From positions 2,369,001 to 2,433,000 of the forward strand of contig JBCAMK010000004.1 in NCBI GenBank assembly GCA_038503065.1: 64,000 nucleotides of DNA. The letters run 5' to 3'. This document shows positions 43,782 through 56,970 of this stretch, one piece after another; position 1 is the stretch's first letter; the number at the start of each line of letters is the position of its first letter. The DNA is from Paragyromitra xinjiangensis (taxonomy: Eukaryota; Ascomycota; Pezizomycetes; Pezizales; Discinaceae). The translations under genes and the position numbers were made by a program. The notes beneath the pieces are model-generated. The model was given only the letters and a program-made list of their open reading frames with translations, searched no databases and was not told the DNA's origin.

Positions 43782-45443
43782 GACGGCCGTTTTGGCTGAT
43801 TTAAGGGACGGTCCGGTGGATTATCTCCGGACTCGTTGAAGGTAAAGGGGCTGTTGACTCGGAAATACAGACGGTATGCAACGTCTATTATGGAACTGCA
43901 GAACGCGTCGAACTTTTGGTAGAGGAATTGTAGAATATCTAAAAGTTCCGAGAGCTATCAGCAAATTTGCTAATCACCATGGAAAGCCCCCTTAGAGCTG
44001 AAAAGTTGGAATACTACAGATATTGGGAGAAAAGGGGGGGGGCCTTGTCACATGGAGTAACTCACAAGATGAAAATTAATCAACTCTATCTCAATTATTT
44101 CACGAAACTCTGCGTACCGGCAAAAAAAGGGTATTACACCGGTGCTAGATAAATTCACTCCAAGAGGACCAAACGAGCAAACTCGAGCTACAACAATTGA
44201 CTCTATTGATGATTTGCAAAGGATGGATCAGTGTCTGGATGGAGCAGAAACAGCAGCCCTGGCGAGCAACGACAACCAACGTACAAGCTGCACCGAAGAA
44301 CCTTCGAATAGGCAAAATCAAAACAAAACGAAGGTGAAGCTTGACAGAAGGCACCAAGGAAGGAAGCAAGGAAGAAGTGAAAAGAGGAAGAGAAGGAGGA
44401 CACCAAAGAACGAATGGGGAAGACCAGAGGTAGGGAGAGAAGCGAGAGAGGAAGAGAGCAACGAGAAAAATATGAAGAAAGGGAGAAGAAGGGATAGAGC
44501 CAAGGATCAGTGCGAACAGGATACATGTATGTACGTATGTGCTAGTTAGACAAGCAGGGCAAGAAAAGCACCATCAGTGGTCAATCACTCAGTCAGCCAT
44601 CCATCAAAATGAGCCAGCACCACAGAAAAAATGGGACCAGCCTGGTCATACCGACATTCAGAATAACGAACGAAGGCCTAGAGGTCAGGCCAGCCAGTCG
44701 CCGCGTGCGAGACGAGCAGAGACACCAAAAAAAAGGGTGTTCTGGCTGAACTCGACCATCCAGATCGTGTGTGCGAGCCGGGGGGCCTGTGGAGTGGTGA
44801 AAGAGAAAGGGGAGCAGAGCGCGCACGGCCACCAGGAATTCTGCCCACTTCACCACCTTCGTTACCAGCGATCCCAAAATGCCCCCAGACCCACGAAAAA
44901 TACACTGCAAGAGAGAAAAAAAGAAAATATAAATGGAAAAGGGGGAGAGGTTCGTGTTGCCGGACCAAGCTTAGGCACGTCTCAATGCAGCGATGTCTGG
45001 GATCCCCCGGTAGGTCGCTCTAAGCCTTTCTCGGTTGGACATTGCTGGTAGCGCGCAGCTTTGACCGAGGAGTGGGAAATTGAACCTGGCACGAAATGTG
45101 AGTGGTCAATCTTCCGTCCGTCCCTTCCTCCTACGCTCAGCCTTCCTTCACTGGCCAGCCTGGGCACAATGTCGAAAACACCATAAAGACATTGAAAGCG
45201 GCCTGCGGCGGGAGCCATGGAAGAAGACTATAATCTCTGGGAACATCTTGCCCGGGCCGTGTGTGTTCGCTCATCAGCCTTCGGCAAACAAAAAGAAACA
45301 AAATAACAAATACACCCCACATCCAACCGCTTGAGCAGCTCAACCCTGTGCAACAACGGTCCCTAGTGGGCTTGACTCACGTTATAATAAAAAGGATAAC
45401 TGCCCATGGTTTGTTGACTGACCAACCTTGCAAGTCGACCACC
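43782..45443. promoter_or_regulatory. Leader and promoter region of the four-RRM gene
   Basis: Upstream of the minus-strand ATG the coding strand is pyrimidine-rich, especially opposite the purine tract at about 44330-44490. This is the usual look of a long fungal 5' leader. Frames crossing it, such as 44142-44549 plus, are composed almost only of Lys, Arg and Glu and are composition artefacts. No clear TATA box is seen. Confidence 0.4.
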
Positions 45444-45794
45444 TCAGTTATTCTCCGTCTGTCTCCGTCGTGAGTACGCAATGTGATGTGTAAGGTTACT
45501 TGGGTTACCTTCGCCAAAGCTCTTCTCGTTGACACTAAAGCAGACACCCGTTGAATCTGCCAAAACCTTGCGGCTCAGATCTTCCCAATGCGCATAAAAA
45601 ATCTCACAGCTCTCTAAGCTCGTCCCAGCCAATTCACCACTGGTATCCGTTAAGTCTAGCAAATCTCCTATTGACGGGTACCTACACGAACTGAGGCGCT
45701 CGCTTGAGAATTGAAACGATGAGTGCGATGCTACAATCCTCTCGTTGGCCGCTTCATAACTCCAGTCAATAATTTTGCTCTGCACCAGGACCAT
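45444..45794 (-). CDS. Hypothetical protein, low confidence
   Basis: A minus-strand frame from ATG at 45794 gives about 116 residues with varied composition, including SCEIFYAHWEDLSRKVLA. The frame is open upstream to a good acceptor near 45901 (a T-rich run ending CCCCAG). However, none of the upstream frames (to 46198) joins it in phase with a normal intron. The upstream stretch instead splices into a different frame that stops early. It may be a terminal exon, a remnant or chance. No family is recognised. Confidence 0.2.
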   Translation of the reverse strand: MVLVQSKIIDWSYEAANERIVASHSSFQFSSERLSSCRYPSIGDLLDLTDTSGELAGTSLESCEIFYAHWEDLSRKVLADSTGVCFSVNEKSFGEGNPSNLTHHIAYSRRRQTENN

Positions 45795-48700
45795 AAAGCC
45801 TAATTTGGTTAGTCTTGTTACCAACACGCCCACGTGGAACTCGCCAAGATGTCGAGTGACAATCCGTGAAGTGTGCGTGTAACCGAACTTCGGAATCTGG
45901 GGAAAAAAAGAAAAGAAGGGAAAATTTCAAGATAAATGAGATAAGAGAAATTGTATACCGCTGAAGACAATTTATTACAATTGCATGATCAGCAGCCCGC
46001 CTGCAGCAGAAACACCTATCCCCAGCTCGCCAAAGATGTACCTGAGCTGCACTTCGTTTTCGTCCGGTATTCCCCATAAACTTTAAGACAATTACGGATC
46101 ACTAAATACTCACTCCATGCGACCCGACCTTCTTGCTCCACAGTGCTCATTTCCCAGTTCATACGAGGCGACCATACGCAAGTCGAGTGAGATTTCATGA
46201 TTCTAACTGCCGAGAGAGAGAAACTGCAGATTACCCCAACCTTACATATTGTTTCAGGCGGATGCGAGACTGGATTATCCCGGAGGTGATACCCTGTTTA
46301 GGGTTCACGTGAGGGCTTGCATCGTCGAATTTTTCGGTGGTGATTGTCCTAAACGCTATGTACGAGAGACCCCCGAGATGGATTACATTCGACCGGCGGC
46401 ACCGGAATCGTATGCGGAAACATCAAGCTTTTTAATATCATCATGGTGTCTATATTTGATCCGAAAACTACATTGTCGTGCAAGCGAACCTTCGAATATG
46501 AGCGGAAAGATCCCGCGCTGGGAGAGAAAATGTCCCGTGCCAAGCCGTGGTGGCACCACACTAAAAATCGCCAAGCTTTTTTTGAGCCGCCATTAACCCA
46601 GCGTCACAGCCCATCACTCACGCCTTCTCACGCCTCCTCACACATCACCTGGACTGCCAACACATTAAAACCTATCACAAGTCATCTCGGCTGCCCACAG
46701 CCTTCATTGTGACTGCTTTGGAGAGGACCAGGAAGCCATCTGACTGGGCTTATCATTGGGGGTGAGGGCTGGGCGTTTGCAAGAACGAACTAAGTACCAA
46801 AGCCTCTCCCATATTGGCCTGGCTGAGTTCCGTAAAGGAAGTCATCGAAAGCACCGGAATCATGTGGAATGTATGGGTGGGGCTGTTAGATGCGGCCTTG
46901 GGCCCGCTGGTGTCATGGAGCCTTCTTTTAGGGTCAAGGTTTGGCCGGAACGTACGGGAGGCGGACACGAAGCTTTTACGACTTACAATGTTCGAAGAAT
47001 CCATGATGAACAGATCAAGGTCATATAAGAGTATGAAGATTCTTATGCAATCAAGTTAGATACACACAAAGGTAAATGCCATGACCAATCCGAGGAGCCT
47101 TGGAATCATGATTTACCCTGCTAGAGAAAGGAGACCGAGCGTAAGGTTACTTTGACACACAGGACCAAGAAACCATGTCAGAAATTGTCGATCAAGCAGA
47201 TCCCCTTGGTATTTTGTTGTTAATGCAACTCATTCCAATCCAGTCCTTCACCCCCGAAGCCTTCGAAAACGGGCCTACACAGAGGCTATCAAGCATTACA
47301 GCACATGTATTTCTGGACAGGCCTATGTCGTATTTTTTTAATGGACCTTATCGTCGCCGTTGGGAAGATAAGTTGATAAGTTGTGTCGATAACACAAGTT
47401 GCGCGCCACGATACGGAATCGCTACCGCCAAGACTTCCCAAGCCAACGTGGGCGTTGTGGTTATCGCCAGGGAAGCCCGCGCGTCAACACCTTCTCCCCA
47501 CAGCGTTTGTGAGCTTGGGTTCCCCGTTCCACCTCCCCTGGCGATACCAATGGTGGGGAACCAATGGTTGGTCTGTGGGGGGGAGGGAGGTGCTAGTAAC
47601 ACTTATCGTGAGGATCCTAAGCCCCGTTCGGTATCTGTGTCAATGAGGTCGCGATTGGAGCTCTTGGCCTACGGTATACAGTTGCTACCTTGCGGGGATC
47701 TCGGGATTGGTTTACCGGGTTTTTAAAATGTGCCAATTGCTCACCGGGCTGAACATTAATGTTCCTTCAAAGCTTGTACGGACAAGGTCTTTTTCCGAGC
47801 TTTATACCGGAAGTCCTTCTGCTTCACGTAATGCCGGTTGGCCTTAGTTTAGGGTTTATCCCCGTATTTCTTTTTTACTGTAGGTTTTGCTGATGGAGTT
47901 TTGCGTTTGGATGGAGCTATGCTAATTTTGCGATTCCGGCTGCAGGATATTTTCAGTTCGCCAGTTGAATCTAAGTTATTCATCTGAGGGCTTCGCACCA
48001 CGGAGGTGCCGAGTCAGTACCGTGGTTTGGGTATAACCAAACTTGTTGATTTCCGGGGCACTTTTCGAGCTTTGGTTAGGAATTTTGGGATTCCCCAGGG
48101 AAAGAGAAGCCAAACCCAAACTGGGAATCGCATATACCGTCGTTGAATACAATTGGGTATTACGATACTAAAATCAACCATTTGTCTTTTCGGTTCAATC
48201 CGGTTTGGTTCAATTCAGCTTTGCTCAGTTCAACCTTTTCACCAATGCTTTGGGCTCAGATGTTTCTAGGTTGGCTCCATGCTGATACCAAGTTTTCTGC
48301 GGGACGGATTACTTCCATGTTGGGAGAGTCTGACTTGGACTGGTAGTGGCGGAATTATTTTATGATGGGTAACACCCGGCATTGGGTTATCTATTTGATG
48401 AGATGGCTCGACTTCGTCACGGCGGATTCTGGGGTCCTGTATCCAGGAGAATAATGAATAAATTTCATTTCCGATGTCTATGTCAACTAGGGGTACTTGG
48501 ATCATTTCCGCTGGTCTTTCTGGGAAATAGCGGTATTGGCTGGCTTCTCACTCGGATTGGTTTTCGTCGGGAGCTTACGATTCCCTCGCCCTCGCGTGTT
48601 CAAAACCCCGGGTATAGAATACATGCCAGAGTTTGTTATTATTCATGGCTTTTTTCTTTTGGTTATTGATACCCCATCTGGAGTGTGTTTGGTCGAAGGT

Positions 48701-48993
48701 TCTTGTGCCAAGGGAGGGCTGCCATTCACTAGCTGTCGAGTTTGTCAAGCTTGGAGGATGGATGTGGGTGCAAACTATGTTGAGTGGTCGGGGTTTGCGC
48801 ACAATTATCTCGCAAGTACTGTGAAATAGTTGGAATTCCTCCTTGAGGTTTCAGTGTTAAATGTTAGTTGTTTATCCTCCCTTAGGCTAGCTAGCCGGAA
48901 AAAAAGTACGTCGCTAATTTGAACTTCGTGATCTAGTACCTGTTTGTCCCTGCTCGTCTTCAGGGAGATGCCATTCTCGAATAGAATGGAGTG

Positions 48994-49020
48994 GTGATGG
49001 ATGATGATGGATGATGATGG
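48994..49020. repeat. Microsatellite, ATGATGATGG units
   Basis: Nearly three copies of a 10-bp unit in intergenic DNA. Confidence 0.75.
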
Positions 49021-49456
49021 AAGGCCCTGAGGTGAAATGTGTCTTGTGATCACTGACGATAAAGTTCCTTCTGTCATTTCTCTTTTCCTTTGAATGTTTG
49101 ATCTTGTGGATTGTGGGCTCCAGCATGCGATCTAGCTACTTTTCATGTGAGAGGGTGGGTTTAGATCTTCGGAGGACGAGTTGTGATGTTTGGTGCCGGG
49201 TTACCGGAAGGTTCGTGGGGGGGAAGGGTTTGGGTTCGGATAACTATGGGGCACATTGGGATTGGACTGGCATGGGGGAAATGTATTTACTTGTGGAGGT
49301 ATGTGTAGAGAAAATAATAATGGCATAGATCCAATCCGTGTGCAATCCTGAACCTGAGGATAGGAGATGTTTGTAGTGAGTTTCCTAAGTTTCTAGCATC
49401 GTCCTCAGCCGTGGTGGTAGTGATCGTAGTGATTTATTTCCCTCGCCGCCTTTCTT

Positions 49457-49490
49457 TTCCTTCCCTTCCCTTCCCTTCCCTCTCTTCTTT
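49457..49490. repeat. CCCTT-type pyrimidine repeat
   Basis: Tandem TTCCC units at the distal end of the pyrimidine-rich region upstream of the Rco1 gene. Confidence 0.6.
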
Positions 49491-49699
49491 CCCTTCCTCC
49501 TTCCCTCCTCTTGCACACATCCTAGAGGCAACCAACGATCCCTCCTCGGATCTGTGACCTACGTACGTACACGCACACACCCACATCCACCCACATAAAT
49601 TCTCTCGGTTCTCCGAGTCTTTGTGTAGACAGGAGCAGTAGCAGCGGTTGTCGAGCGATTTGCTGGGCAGTGCCCGAGTCGTTGACAGCTCACCCGCAC

Positions 49700-50363
49700 T
49701 CAGACTGCTCTCTTCTTTCCATCCTTTCCTTCCTTGCAAAGACAAGAGACTAAGGAAAAAAGTCGAGCGAGCGAGTGAGCGTGCTTAGCCCAGCCTTCTT
49801 TCTCTTTTTCTCGCTCTATCTCTCACTTCCCCCCCTCCTCTCCGTCTCTCTGGATCCTCTCTGCTGCGGTTTACGCACATACACCGTCTGTCACCCAGGC
49901 CTGCCTCTCCCGCGCCAAACCTAACCCCCTCCTCTGCCAGAACCCCCCCAGAGGTCCCTCAACCCGCTCACTCGATCATCTTCCTTTACCGGCACACCCT
50001 AACTACCACAACACTAAAAATCCACGACGCGATCACTTCTATTCTCACCCGCCACCTTCTTCTTTCCTCCCACCCTTCCCCCCCCACCACAACTATCACT
50101 CACCCCCCCTCCCATTCCACCACCTCGCTTCCCCTTTTTAATTGGATTATTTTTATTTATTTCAATCTTCTCTCTCTTCATAGCACTTTTCAATCATCTT
50201 CTAGATTACACACGTTTCCTCTTTCTCTCTTTCTCTCGCTTTTTCATCTCTCCCTCTTTCGCGTATAGGAGCAATCATCTTTTTACCGTTTCTTTTTTTT
50301 CATTTGGGTTTTCCCGTGTCTGTCGCCGGTTGAGTTAACCCAAATTTCCGGGCTTATTACGCC
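49700..50363 (+). promoter_or_regulatory. CT-rich leader and promoter of the Rco1 gene
   Basis: The sense strand is dominated by C and T over about 600 bp, with CTCTCTTTCTCTC runs up to the ATG. Such tracts mark transcription starts and long leaders in filamentous fungi. The exact start site cannot be read from sequence. Confidence 0.5.
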
Positions 50364-53300
50364 ATGCCTCCAAAAGAGTCCAAGGATGGGCGAACATCAC
50401 GTTCGTCGCGACCATCGACCCGTCGCTCGACTCCTGTCAACACACCATCATCCGCCAAACCTTCTGCTCCTCCTTCCCAACCCACTTCGGCTCCACCAAA
50501 GCCAACATCCACAGCGACCTCGGTCTCGGGAAGTGTAAAACACGGCTCCGAATCGGACTGGTCAGAGCCGCCGTTGGCCACTCCTAAGGCATCTTATAAG
50601 GAGTACGACGATAAGGCACTGATGAATACCTCAACCCAACACATGCAGCCACTCGGAGAGCTGCCCTCCGCTAAAATGCTCGAGATGACAAAACGTCCCT
50701 TTCCACATCAGGGAAAGAAGAAGGGGAAACAACAGCCTGCGAACAATGGGAATGGAACTGTGGTGGGAGGATCTGGGAGTGTGAACAAAGTCGCGAATGG
50801 GAGTGTAGGAATCGGGGGCGGAGGCGGAGGCGGAGGTGGCGGAGTAGTGTCACCAGCTACATCAGCGGGAGGATCCTCCCGTGCTACTCAGACTCCCAAG
50901 GTGAAGGTCCCCGTAATGACGACTCCAGCGCCCACTTCAGCAGCGTCGCCAGGAATGACGATAGGTTCTTCTGGTTCACCGCCTGCTAATCCTTCTACAC
51001 CTGCGAATGGACCTCGACCGGCGGCTTCCGCGCCCTGGCTTAACGGGAACGCCCCGAACAGCAAAACCCCCCAAGGCCGACAGCGTTTATCTATGGTGGT
51101 TGATGCTGCGATCGAGCGGAGTGCTCAGGTTGGGAATGTTGATTTGGGACGCGCTATCAAGAAACTCTACGATGAGTCGTTATCAAACGCTTTGCTGGCG
51201 GATTTGTTGGACGCGGTGCTTGCTCAGAAGGCTACTCCGGAACAAATTCACCAATTTCAAACCTACGTGCGGAATGCTCGGGATCCGAATGCACAGTCCG
51301 CAGAACCTAGCACCGCTCCGAATGGGACACAGCCTCCAGATGGTGGGCCTCCAAAGCCCCAAGAAGCACCTCAAGGAAGGCCCCAGGAGAAGCCCCAGGA
51401 TATCGTGGCGATGAATGGGTCTGTTTCTACGGGTGGCAACAGCGTAAAGAAGGAGAAAATCAGCAAGAAGGAAAAGAAGAAGAATGGGATCAAAAAACAC
51501 CAACACGGGGATCAGCAAGGGCTAGCGGATGAGGATACGGATTCAGATTTGAGTTCAGTGTCTTCAGATATGTTTGACGACAACCAAAAGGCGGATAGTG
51601 CCGCTGCTTCCACGCCTCACCAGCGTAGTCGGGTTCCTTCTCCAGTCAATAGTTTTACGCCGATTCAGAGCGAATATCGCAAAAACAACGACTTTGAACA
51701 TCCACCAAAAAGACAGAAACTCCCAAGTTTCGATGAAATCAAAGAAGACAGCAGTATTCGTGATCCTCCACCTGTTAGTGTTACTCGGAAAGGAGCTGCA
51801 AATCCCAGAAAAAGACAAAGAAGTCCAAGCATATCAACACCCCCTCCTCCGGTTTCTGCATCATCTTCCGTTACCCCATCATCTTCAGCTATGGCATCTG
51901 CCTCAGCTCCAGCTTCTTCTGGTGCAGCTCCAGTTCCCGCTCAACCACCTAAGAAAAAAACCAAATCAAATAAGATTAAAATCTCGTGAGTGTCCACTTA
52001 AAATTTGTTTCTATCAAATTTGAGCCTATAAGATTCATTTTTTCATTTTTGGGGCATAGCAGCTGACAAAAGTGAGAATATTGCAAATCAGCCCGGTCAA
52101 GAAAACTGTTACGGAGCCTTTTGTCGTGACCGCTGGAATTGGAGATTTGAGTGACCATAGACGTGTTCGTTACGGATCGGAAGAGGTTTCCGTGCGTTTC
52201 CCCCGCTTTCTTCGACACGTTTTTCATCGTTGAGATGAAAGTGAAAACTCGCGATGCTCACATTTTATCAGGAGAATGAGGACGTGTGCGCTGTGTGTAA
52301 TGGCCCAGGCCGTTTTCTTTGCTGCGAACGTTGCCCTCGATCTTTTCACTTTACTTGCTTGAACCCCCCCCTGGAAGAGATTCCGGAAGGGATGTGGTTT
52401 TGCAATAAGTGTACAACTCAGCACAACCCCCCGGCAAAGCCACCAAGAGGACTTTTCTCAGAACTGATCGATGGCATTAATCGGAGGAATCCGACCTCGT
52501 TTAGGTTGCCATCGGATATCCGTGGTTATTTTCTTGGTGTAGAGACGGGAACACTGGGCGAGTATGTTGATGTTCGCGACAACAAGACACAACGATTTAG
52601 GTATGTATTGCATACCGGGTATTTTTGCAATTGTGTATTAACAGCGTAATTTTTTTGGCGCACATAGCAAGAGTGGCTTCGTAGAAGAGTACGACACACA
52701 CAAGCTCAAGGATAAGGCGGGAAACGCAATTCTTTGTCATCATTGTGGAAAATCTGCTGTTGATGGCCAACGGATCATCTCCTGCGATTTTTGTCCGCTG
52801 AGCTGGCATCTGGATTGTATTGGACCGATGCCCATGTCTAACCCTCCTCCGACGCAAAAGAAATGGATGTGTCCTGCTCACGCCGATTGGGTATGTTTCA
52901 AATCCTCATTGGTTCTTACGTGTTTGAGATTCACCCTGATCAACATGTTTTCCCCCTTGTTTTCATTCTCGGTATCCTGACTGGATATACAGCTGCAACC
53001 CCGACGACCGAAGAAGGCACCTATTGTTGATGCCTGCCTTAGAAGGGGATTCAAAAACAATGGGGTTATCGAGATTGAGAATGAGGAGGAGGCGGCGTTC
53101 GAAGAGCTTGTGATTAGCGGTGTTGTTTATAGATTACCGGAGAGGGGAATCAAGCTGGACTTTATTGAGAAGGTCAAGACGTAAGTTTTGCACATTCCGG
53201 TAGACTCCAAGTGCTTGTGGGTTGACATTGAGTTCTTTGAAAATTAAAGGGATCATCAGCATGTTCAGCAACAACGAAAAGTTGATAGGCACGGTTTGCA

Positions 53301-53797
53301 TAAGGTAGCAAACATTACACCTGTCTCGACACATCCCGTAACCCCGTTATCTGGCCTTGAAAATCGTCCGCTCATCGATCAACAGCTTGTTCAGTATTTA
53401 CTGGAGTTTGCGGGTAAAGCCCCTATTTTGGCTACGTTGAGTGGTGGGGATATCAGCAGTTTAATACAAGCTTTGATTGTAAGTACTATTTCGTTGTTTA
53501 TACATAAACCTTTTTAATGGGGTTTTTATCTAACAACTTTCTTTTCTATAGAGTGAAGCGACTCCTAGCATAAAGGCCCTGCTGACCGAGCCTCAATCTT
53601 CTGTAACCCCTACAACAACAAACCAACCACTATCGCCAGCCGCGTCCTTGGATATGACGACCACGGCCATGACATTAAACACATCCGAAATCGAGAGGCT
53701 GCAGCTTTTGGCGCTGCAGGAACTGATCGCGAAGCGCTTGCAGGCCATTTCCTCGCCGCCACTACCTCCTCCGCCCCCGCCTCACGAGACAACCTGA
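50364..53797 (+). CDS. rco1: Rco1-type double PHD-finger subunit of the Rpd3S deacetylase complex
   Basis: Seven exons (50364-51985, 52092-52185, 52272-52600, 52668-52890, 52993-53180, 53250-53478, 53552-53797) join in phase and encode 976 residues. A long disordered N-terminus (1-540) contains a Gly run near 155 and a Lys-rich patch. PHD1 is at about 575-621 (DVCAVCNGPGRFLCCERCPRS through WFCNKC). PHD2 is at about 703-755 (ILCHHCGKS, CDFCPLSWHLDCIGP, WMCPAH). A linker (FRLPSDIRGYFLGVETG) and an acidic segment (EIENEEEAAFEELVISG) match the Rco1/Cph1 layout. With Eaf3, Rco1 guides Rpd3S to transcribed H3K36-methylated nucleosomes. The C-terminus has a helical stretch and a proline run. The acceptor at 52091 was chosen because it keeps SPVKKTVTEPFVV in frame. 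Confidence 0.92.
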
Positions 53798-56211
53798 TCA
53801 ATCCTTTCCCTGCCCTTAACGGGTCTGTATCGCGTCGTTCCTTATTTACGGTTTCTGGTCTTTTGTTACTCGGGTTCGATGGGACAGAATTGTCGGTAAT
53901 CATTTTCTGCGCGTATCGGCCGGAAGAGGGGTCGGGCGGAAGGAAAAAGTAAAATAAAACGTGAATCGGGCGGAAATAAAGTGGGGCGGTAAATGTCAGC
54001 ATTGTCACGTGATGTGGTTTTGTTTTTCTTTTTCTTTTCTTTTTTCCTATCAACCAAGAAAAATAATAGTGGGAGGGGGGATTCGACGGGGTGTTTTAGT
54101 GTCTTTTATTTTGCGAGAACGGGCTTCATTTTGTTGTCTCTTACAGTTTTATAGTCACCATTTTTCATTTTCTTTCTAAAATCCCTCTGGCCTATCTCGG
54201 TTCTCTTTCTTTTCTGGTTGGGGGAGGGGAATTGCTTTGTTTGCTTTCATTTATACTGTTCTTTTCCCTTTTGTTTCGAGTCAATTTGATTTGATTTTCT
54301 GTTAGTTTGGTGTCGCAATATTCAGGGTTTAGATTGGTGGGGTTCAGACCGATGAGCGGATATGTGAATCATGGGGATTGATTGTCTGTAAGAGATGTGG
54401 CCAGGACTGCACAGGAAGATATGGTGATATGCCAATTGGGGAGGAAATATTGGATGAGGAGGTAGCTTCTTTATGTGACTCCCTTTTTTGAGAATCGTTG
54501 TAGTCTTTTTTGTCTTGTCTTGTTCATTGGTTTTACTTTTTTTTTCTTCCCGATTACTCAATTAAAGTTGTTACGAGAGGGGCAGGGAGGGGTGTATCAA
54601 TGCTATGTCGTCTGTTAGTTGGGCAATATGTTCCATTTTATGGGGGAGGATGGTGAGTGGGATGGAGATAGTGAAAGTCAAAAGAGTAAGTCGTTGGGAT
54701 ATCTGACTTTTTAAGATCCAATGACTTCACGAAAGAAGTTTGCTTTCTTGCATTGTTTTTGTTTCTCAGCCTTACTATTGTGGTATGCGGGGGTTATTTG
54801 ATTTCTTTTCTTTGGGGGGCCATATCATACTGTATATTATCAATCATTTCCCTATAGTCACGAACTCGTGTCTCTAATCTCAGTTCTTTTGTATGGATCT
54901 TCCGAGACCTGCTGGGTAAATTCTATCTTTTGAGCTGAGCGGGGTTCAGCTGAGCTGGGTACTACTTCCTCGGGCAAGAACTGGCGAAAGAGAAATCTAC
55001 ACGTGGCATGAACGCCTTAGTTGAATATTCGCTCAGTTTCATCCACTGGAGAGCTTAAATATTCACCTATAAAGAGTTCCTGCTGTACTTTCGACTAGAC
55101 AACATCAAGGGTATCATTCACCTTAACATCGAATAGGGTCTTTATCCGACTTTTAGATATCGGTTGAGGCTTTTTGGATTTCCGTCTGCCGCGCCAATTC
55201 ACTACAGCCAACCGTTGGAAAGGGTAATTTGCCACAGGACTAAACCCTTACGACCTGCCAACTCGTCGGTGATGATGGAAGCCGACTTTTTCTTTTTCTT
55301 TTGGCTCTCGTTTGACGATAACATTCTTCCGGGTTGTTCGCAATCATAGCACTGAGGATCGGCGGCTATCTAATCTTTTTGTATAGGCCTTGCTCTACGG
55401 GGTCTCTTGGGTTATCGTCATCAGGGGGTTTCGCGTTCCATGTGACGAGGCTGTGCCGAGGCATTCGAGTGATAGCTTATGACGAAAACTCATCAGCCTT
55501 GTGGGATGAGGGTTATTCGATTTCTCATCGTACCCGGAAATGTTGTGTTGGGGATTAGTCGTGAGTTGGGTTCCTTTCGGCCAGTTCGGCCCCGCTCGGT
55601 TACGGTAAACTATTGCACCGGAGTAAATCTGGGGGGTTGGTTTCTTTATATCGGCACGGCTGGTGTTCTGGGGTATAAATCCGCCAGGGCTAGAGCTTAC
55701 GTCGCTTCTAATCTGTGTCACTCTGTTGTGTTAGTGGTGGGGTCGGTAATAAACGTATGGTGGATCGAATGTCAAGAATCAGATGGCTTGTGATATCGAT
55801 AGATTAGGCGAGATGTGTTTATTAGCGGACTGATAGGGGACTTATGAGGTTGAGTAAGATATTATGGTTAGTATTAAGCTCGGGGTGAGTTTGAAAAGTT
55901 TCTGGAGGATTTCCGGAGAAGCCCAGTGGAGTTTGTCGAGTGATATTTTGTGATGTATGCAATAGCAAGAGTGAACTTTAGTAAAACCGATTATTCTTCT
56001 AGGGTATTTCTCTATTGTGACACTCTACCTTGTACCGCACACCACTACTATATTCTAGAAAAAGTGTCTTCAACTCCCCAATCATTTAGTTTCAATTATG
56101 ACTCATGAGGCCATCAACTCTTTCTATTTCTGTGGTTCCACACAGACCCACCCTCAGAAGTAAATAAATACTTTTCTCGTTGCTGGCTCCAATTCCTCCA
56201 ACAAATTCACC
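53798..56211. other. Spacer without a supportable gene
   Basis: The first part is T-rich and probably holds the Rco1 3' UTR. Plus-strand frames at 55334-55558 and 55479-55793 have mixed composition but no recognisable motif or splice link. Confidence 0.4.
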
Positions 56212-56970
56212 ATGAACCACCCCCATATCGCAACTGTTCTCGCAACCAGATCGGAAGTGATAGTCTCTGATGCCAGTATCTTGAAAAGCCCCGTGCTACC
56301 AACCGCTTTGGCACAAAGGGTCGTAGTAATTATCACTGACCCCGCTATGATGGACTACCCCCCCATATTAGACACCGACAAGATTCGCTTATTTGTGCAT
56401 CTACGCGAGCTACCACAACAGAAGCATGCACATCTCATGTTGCGAGAAATCGCCAGACTCGTTGAGCCTATTATGATTCGGCGGAACTACAAATTCGGCT
56501 ACTTAGCAGAGTATTGGACACCAAGGCCAGACTACCTTGGTAAGTAACCTATAGTCCTGTGGGCACTAATACTAACCTAAGTCCTATAGGATTAAATATC
56601 AGACCACAACAAAAAATCCTTATCCGCCTCCGTCGATGGGACAACGCTTCAGTGTTCTTGCCTCTTGGAAACTGCATCGCTACGATGCTTCATGAGTAGG
56701 TTTATTAACCCACCCCCGCTGTAGGCATCCTCTGACAGTTGCTCACCTCCCAATCTTTTTTTCTCTGTAAGGCTTGCTCACAACGTCTACGGACCACATG
56801 ATGAAAATTTTTATAAGCTTTTAAGGGAGCATAGGGAGGAGTATACAGCCATCTATCACTCTGAGCCTAGCCGAAAACTCGGAGTTGGTAGTCCGGGAGA
56901 CGTGATAAACCTGACCTTGTTGGGGCGACGGGAACGGTTACAGTACTCCCTCCAGAACAATCTAACTTGA
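56212..56970 (+). CDS. Short WLM-domain metalloprotease (Wss1-like)
   Basis: Three exons (56212-56539, 56590-56695, 56772-56970) encode 210 residues; the introns are 50 and 76 bp. The WLM domain begins near residue 70 (LPQQKHAHLMLREIARLVEP) and continues with IMIRRNYKFGYLAEY, YLGLNIRPQQKILIRLR and FLPLGN. The zinc site is MLHELAHNVYGPHDENF: His144, Glu145 and His148 plus His154. The HE of HELAH is split by intron 2 and restored exactly. Wss1/SPRTN-type enzymes digest DNA-protein crosslinks and SUMO-conjugated proteins. After the domain only about 50 residues remain, so the tail that normally carries SUMO- and Cdc48-binding motifs is missing or very short. The first 50 residues are unlike the family and the true start may differ. 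Confidence 0.82.

Larger units (their letters stand above)
45795..49699. other. Long spacer without a supportable gene
   Basis: Open frames such as 46249-46596, 47175-47726 and 48382-48829 (plus) lack motifs, splice continuity or a family match. A 10-bp unit microsatellite and a CCCTT tract are listed separately. No tRNA or transposon ends were found. Confidence 0.4.

Noticed and set aside
44142..44549. 135-codon plus-strand frame rich in Lys, Arg and Glu
   Set aside because: It lies in a purine tract opposite the pyrimidine-rich leader of the four-RRM gene, with no motif or conservation signal.
47175..47726. 183-codon plus-strand frame
   Set aside because: No family resemblance, and several short frames of similar quality surround it.
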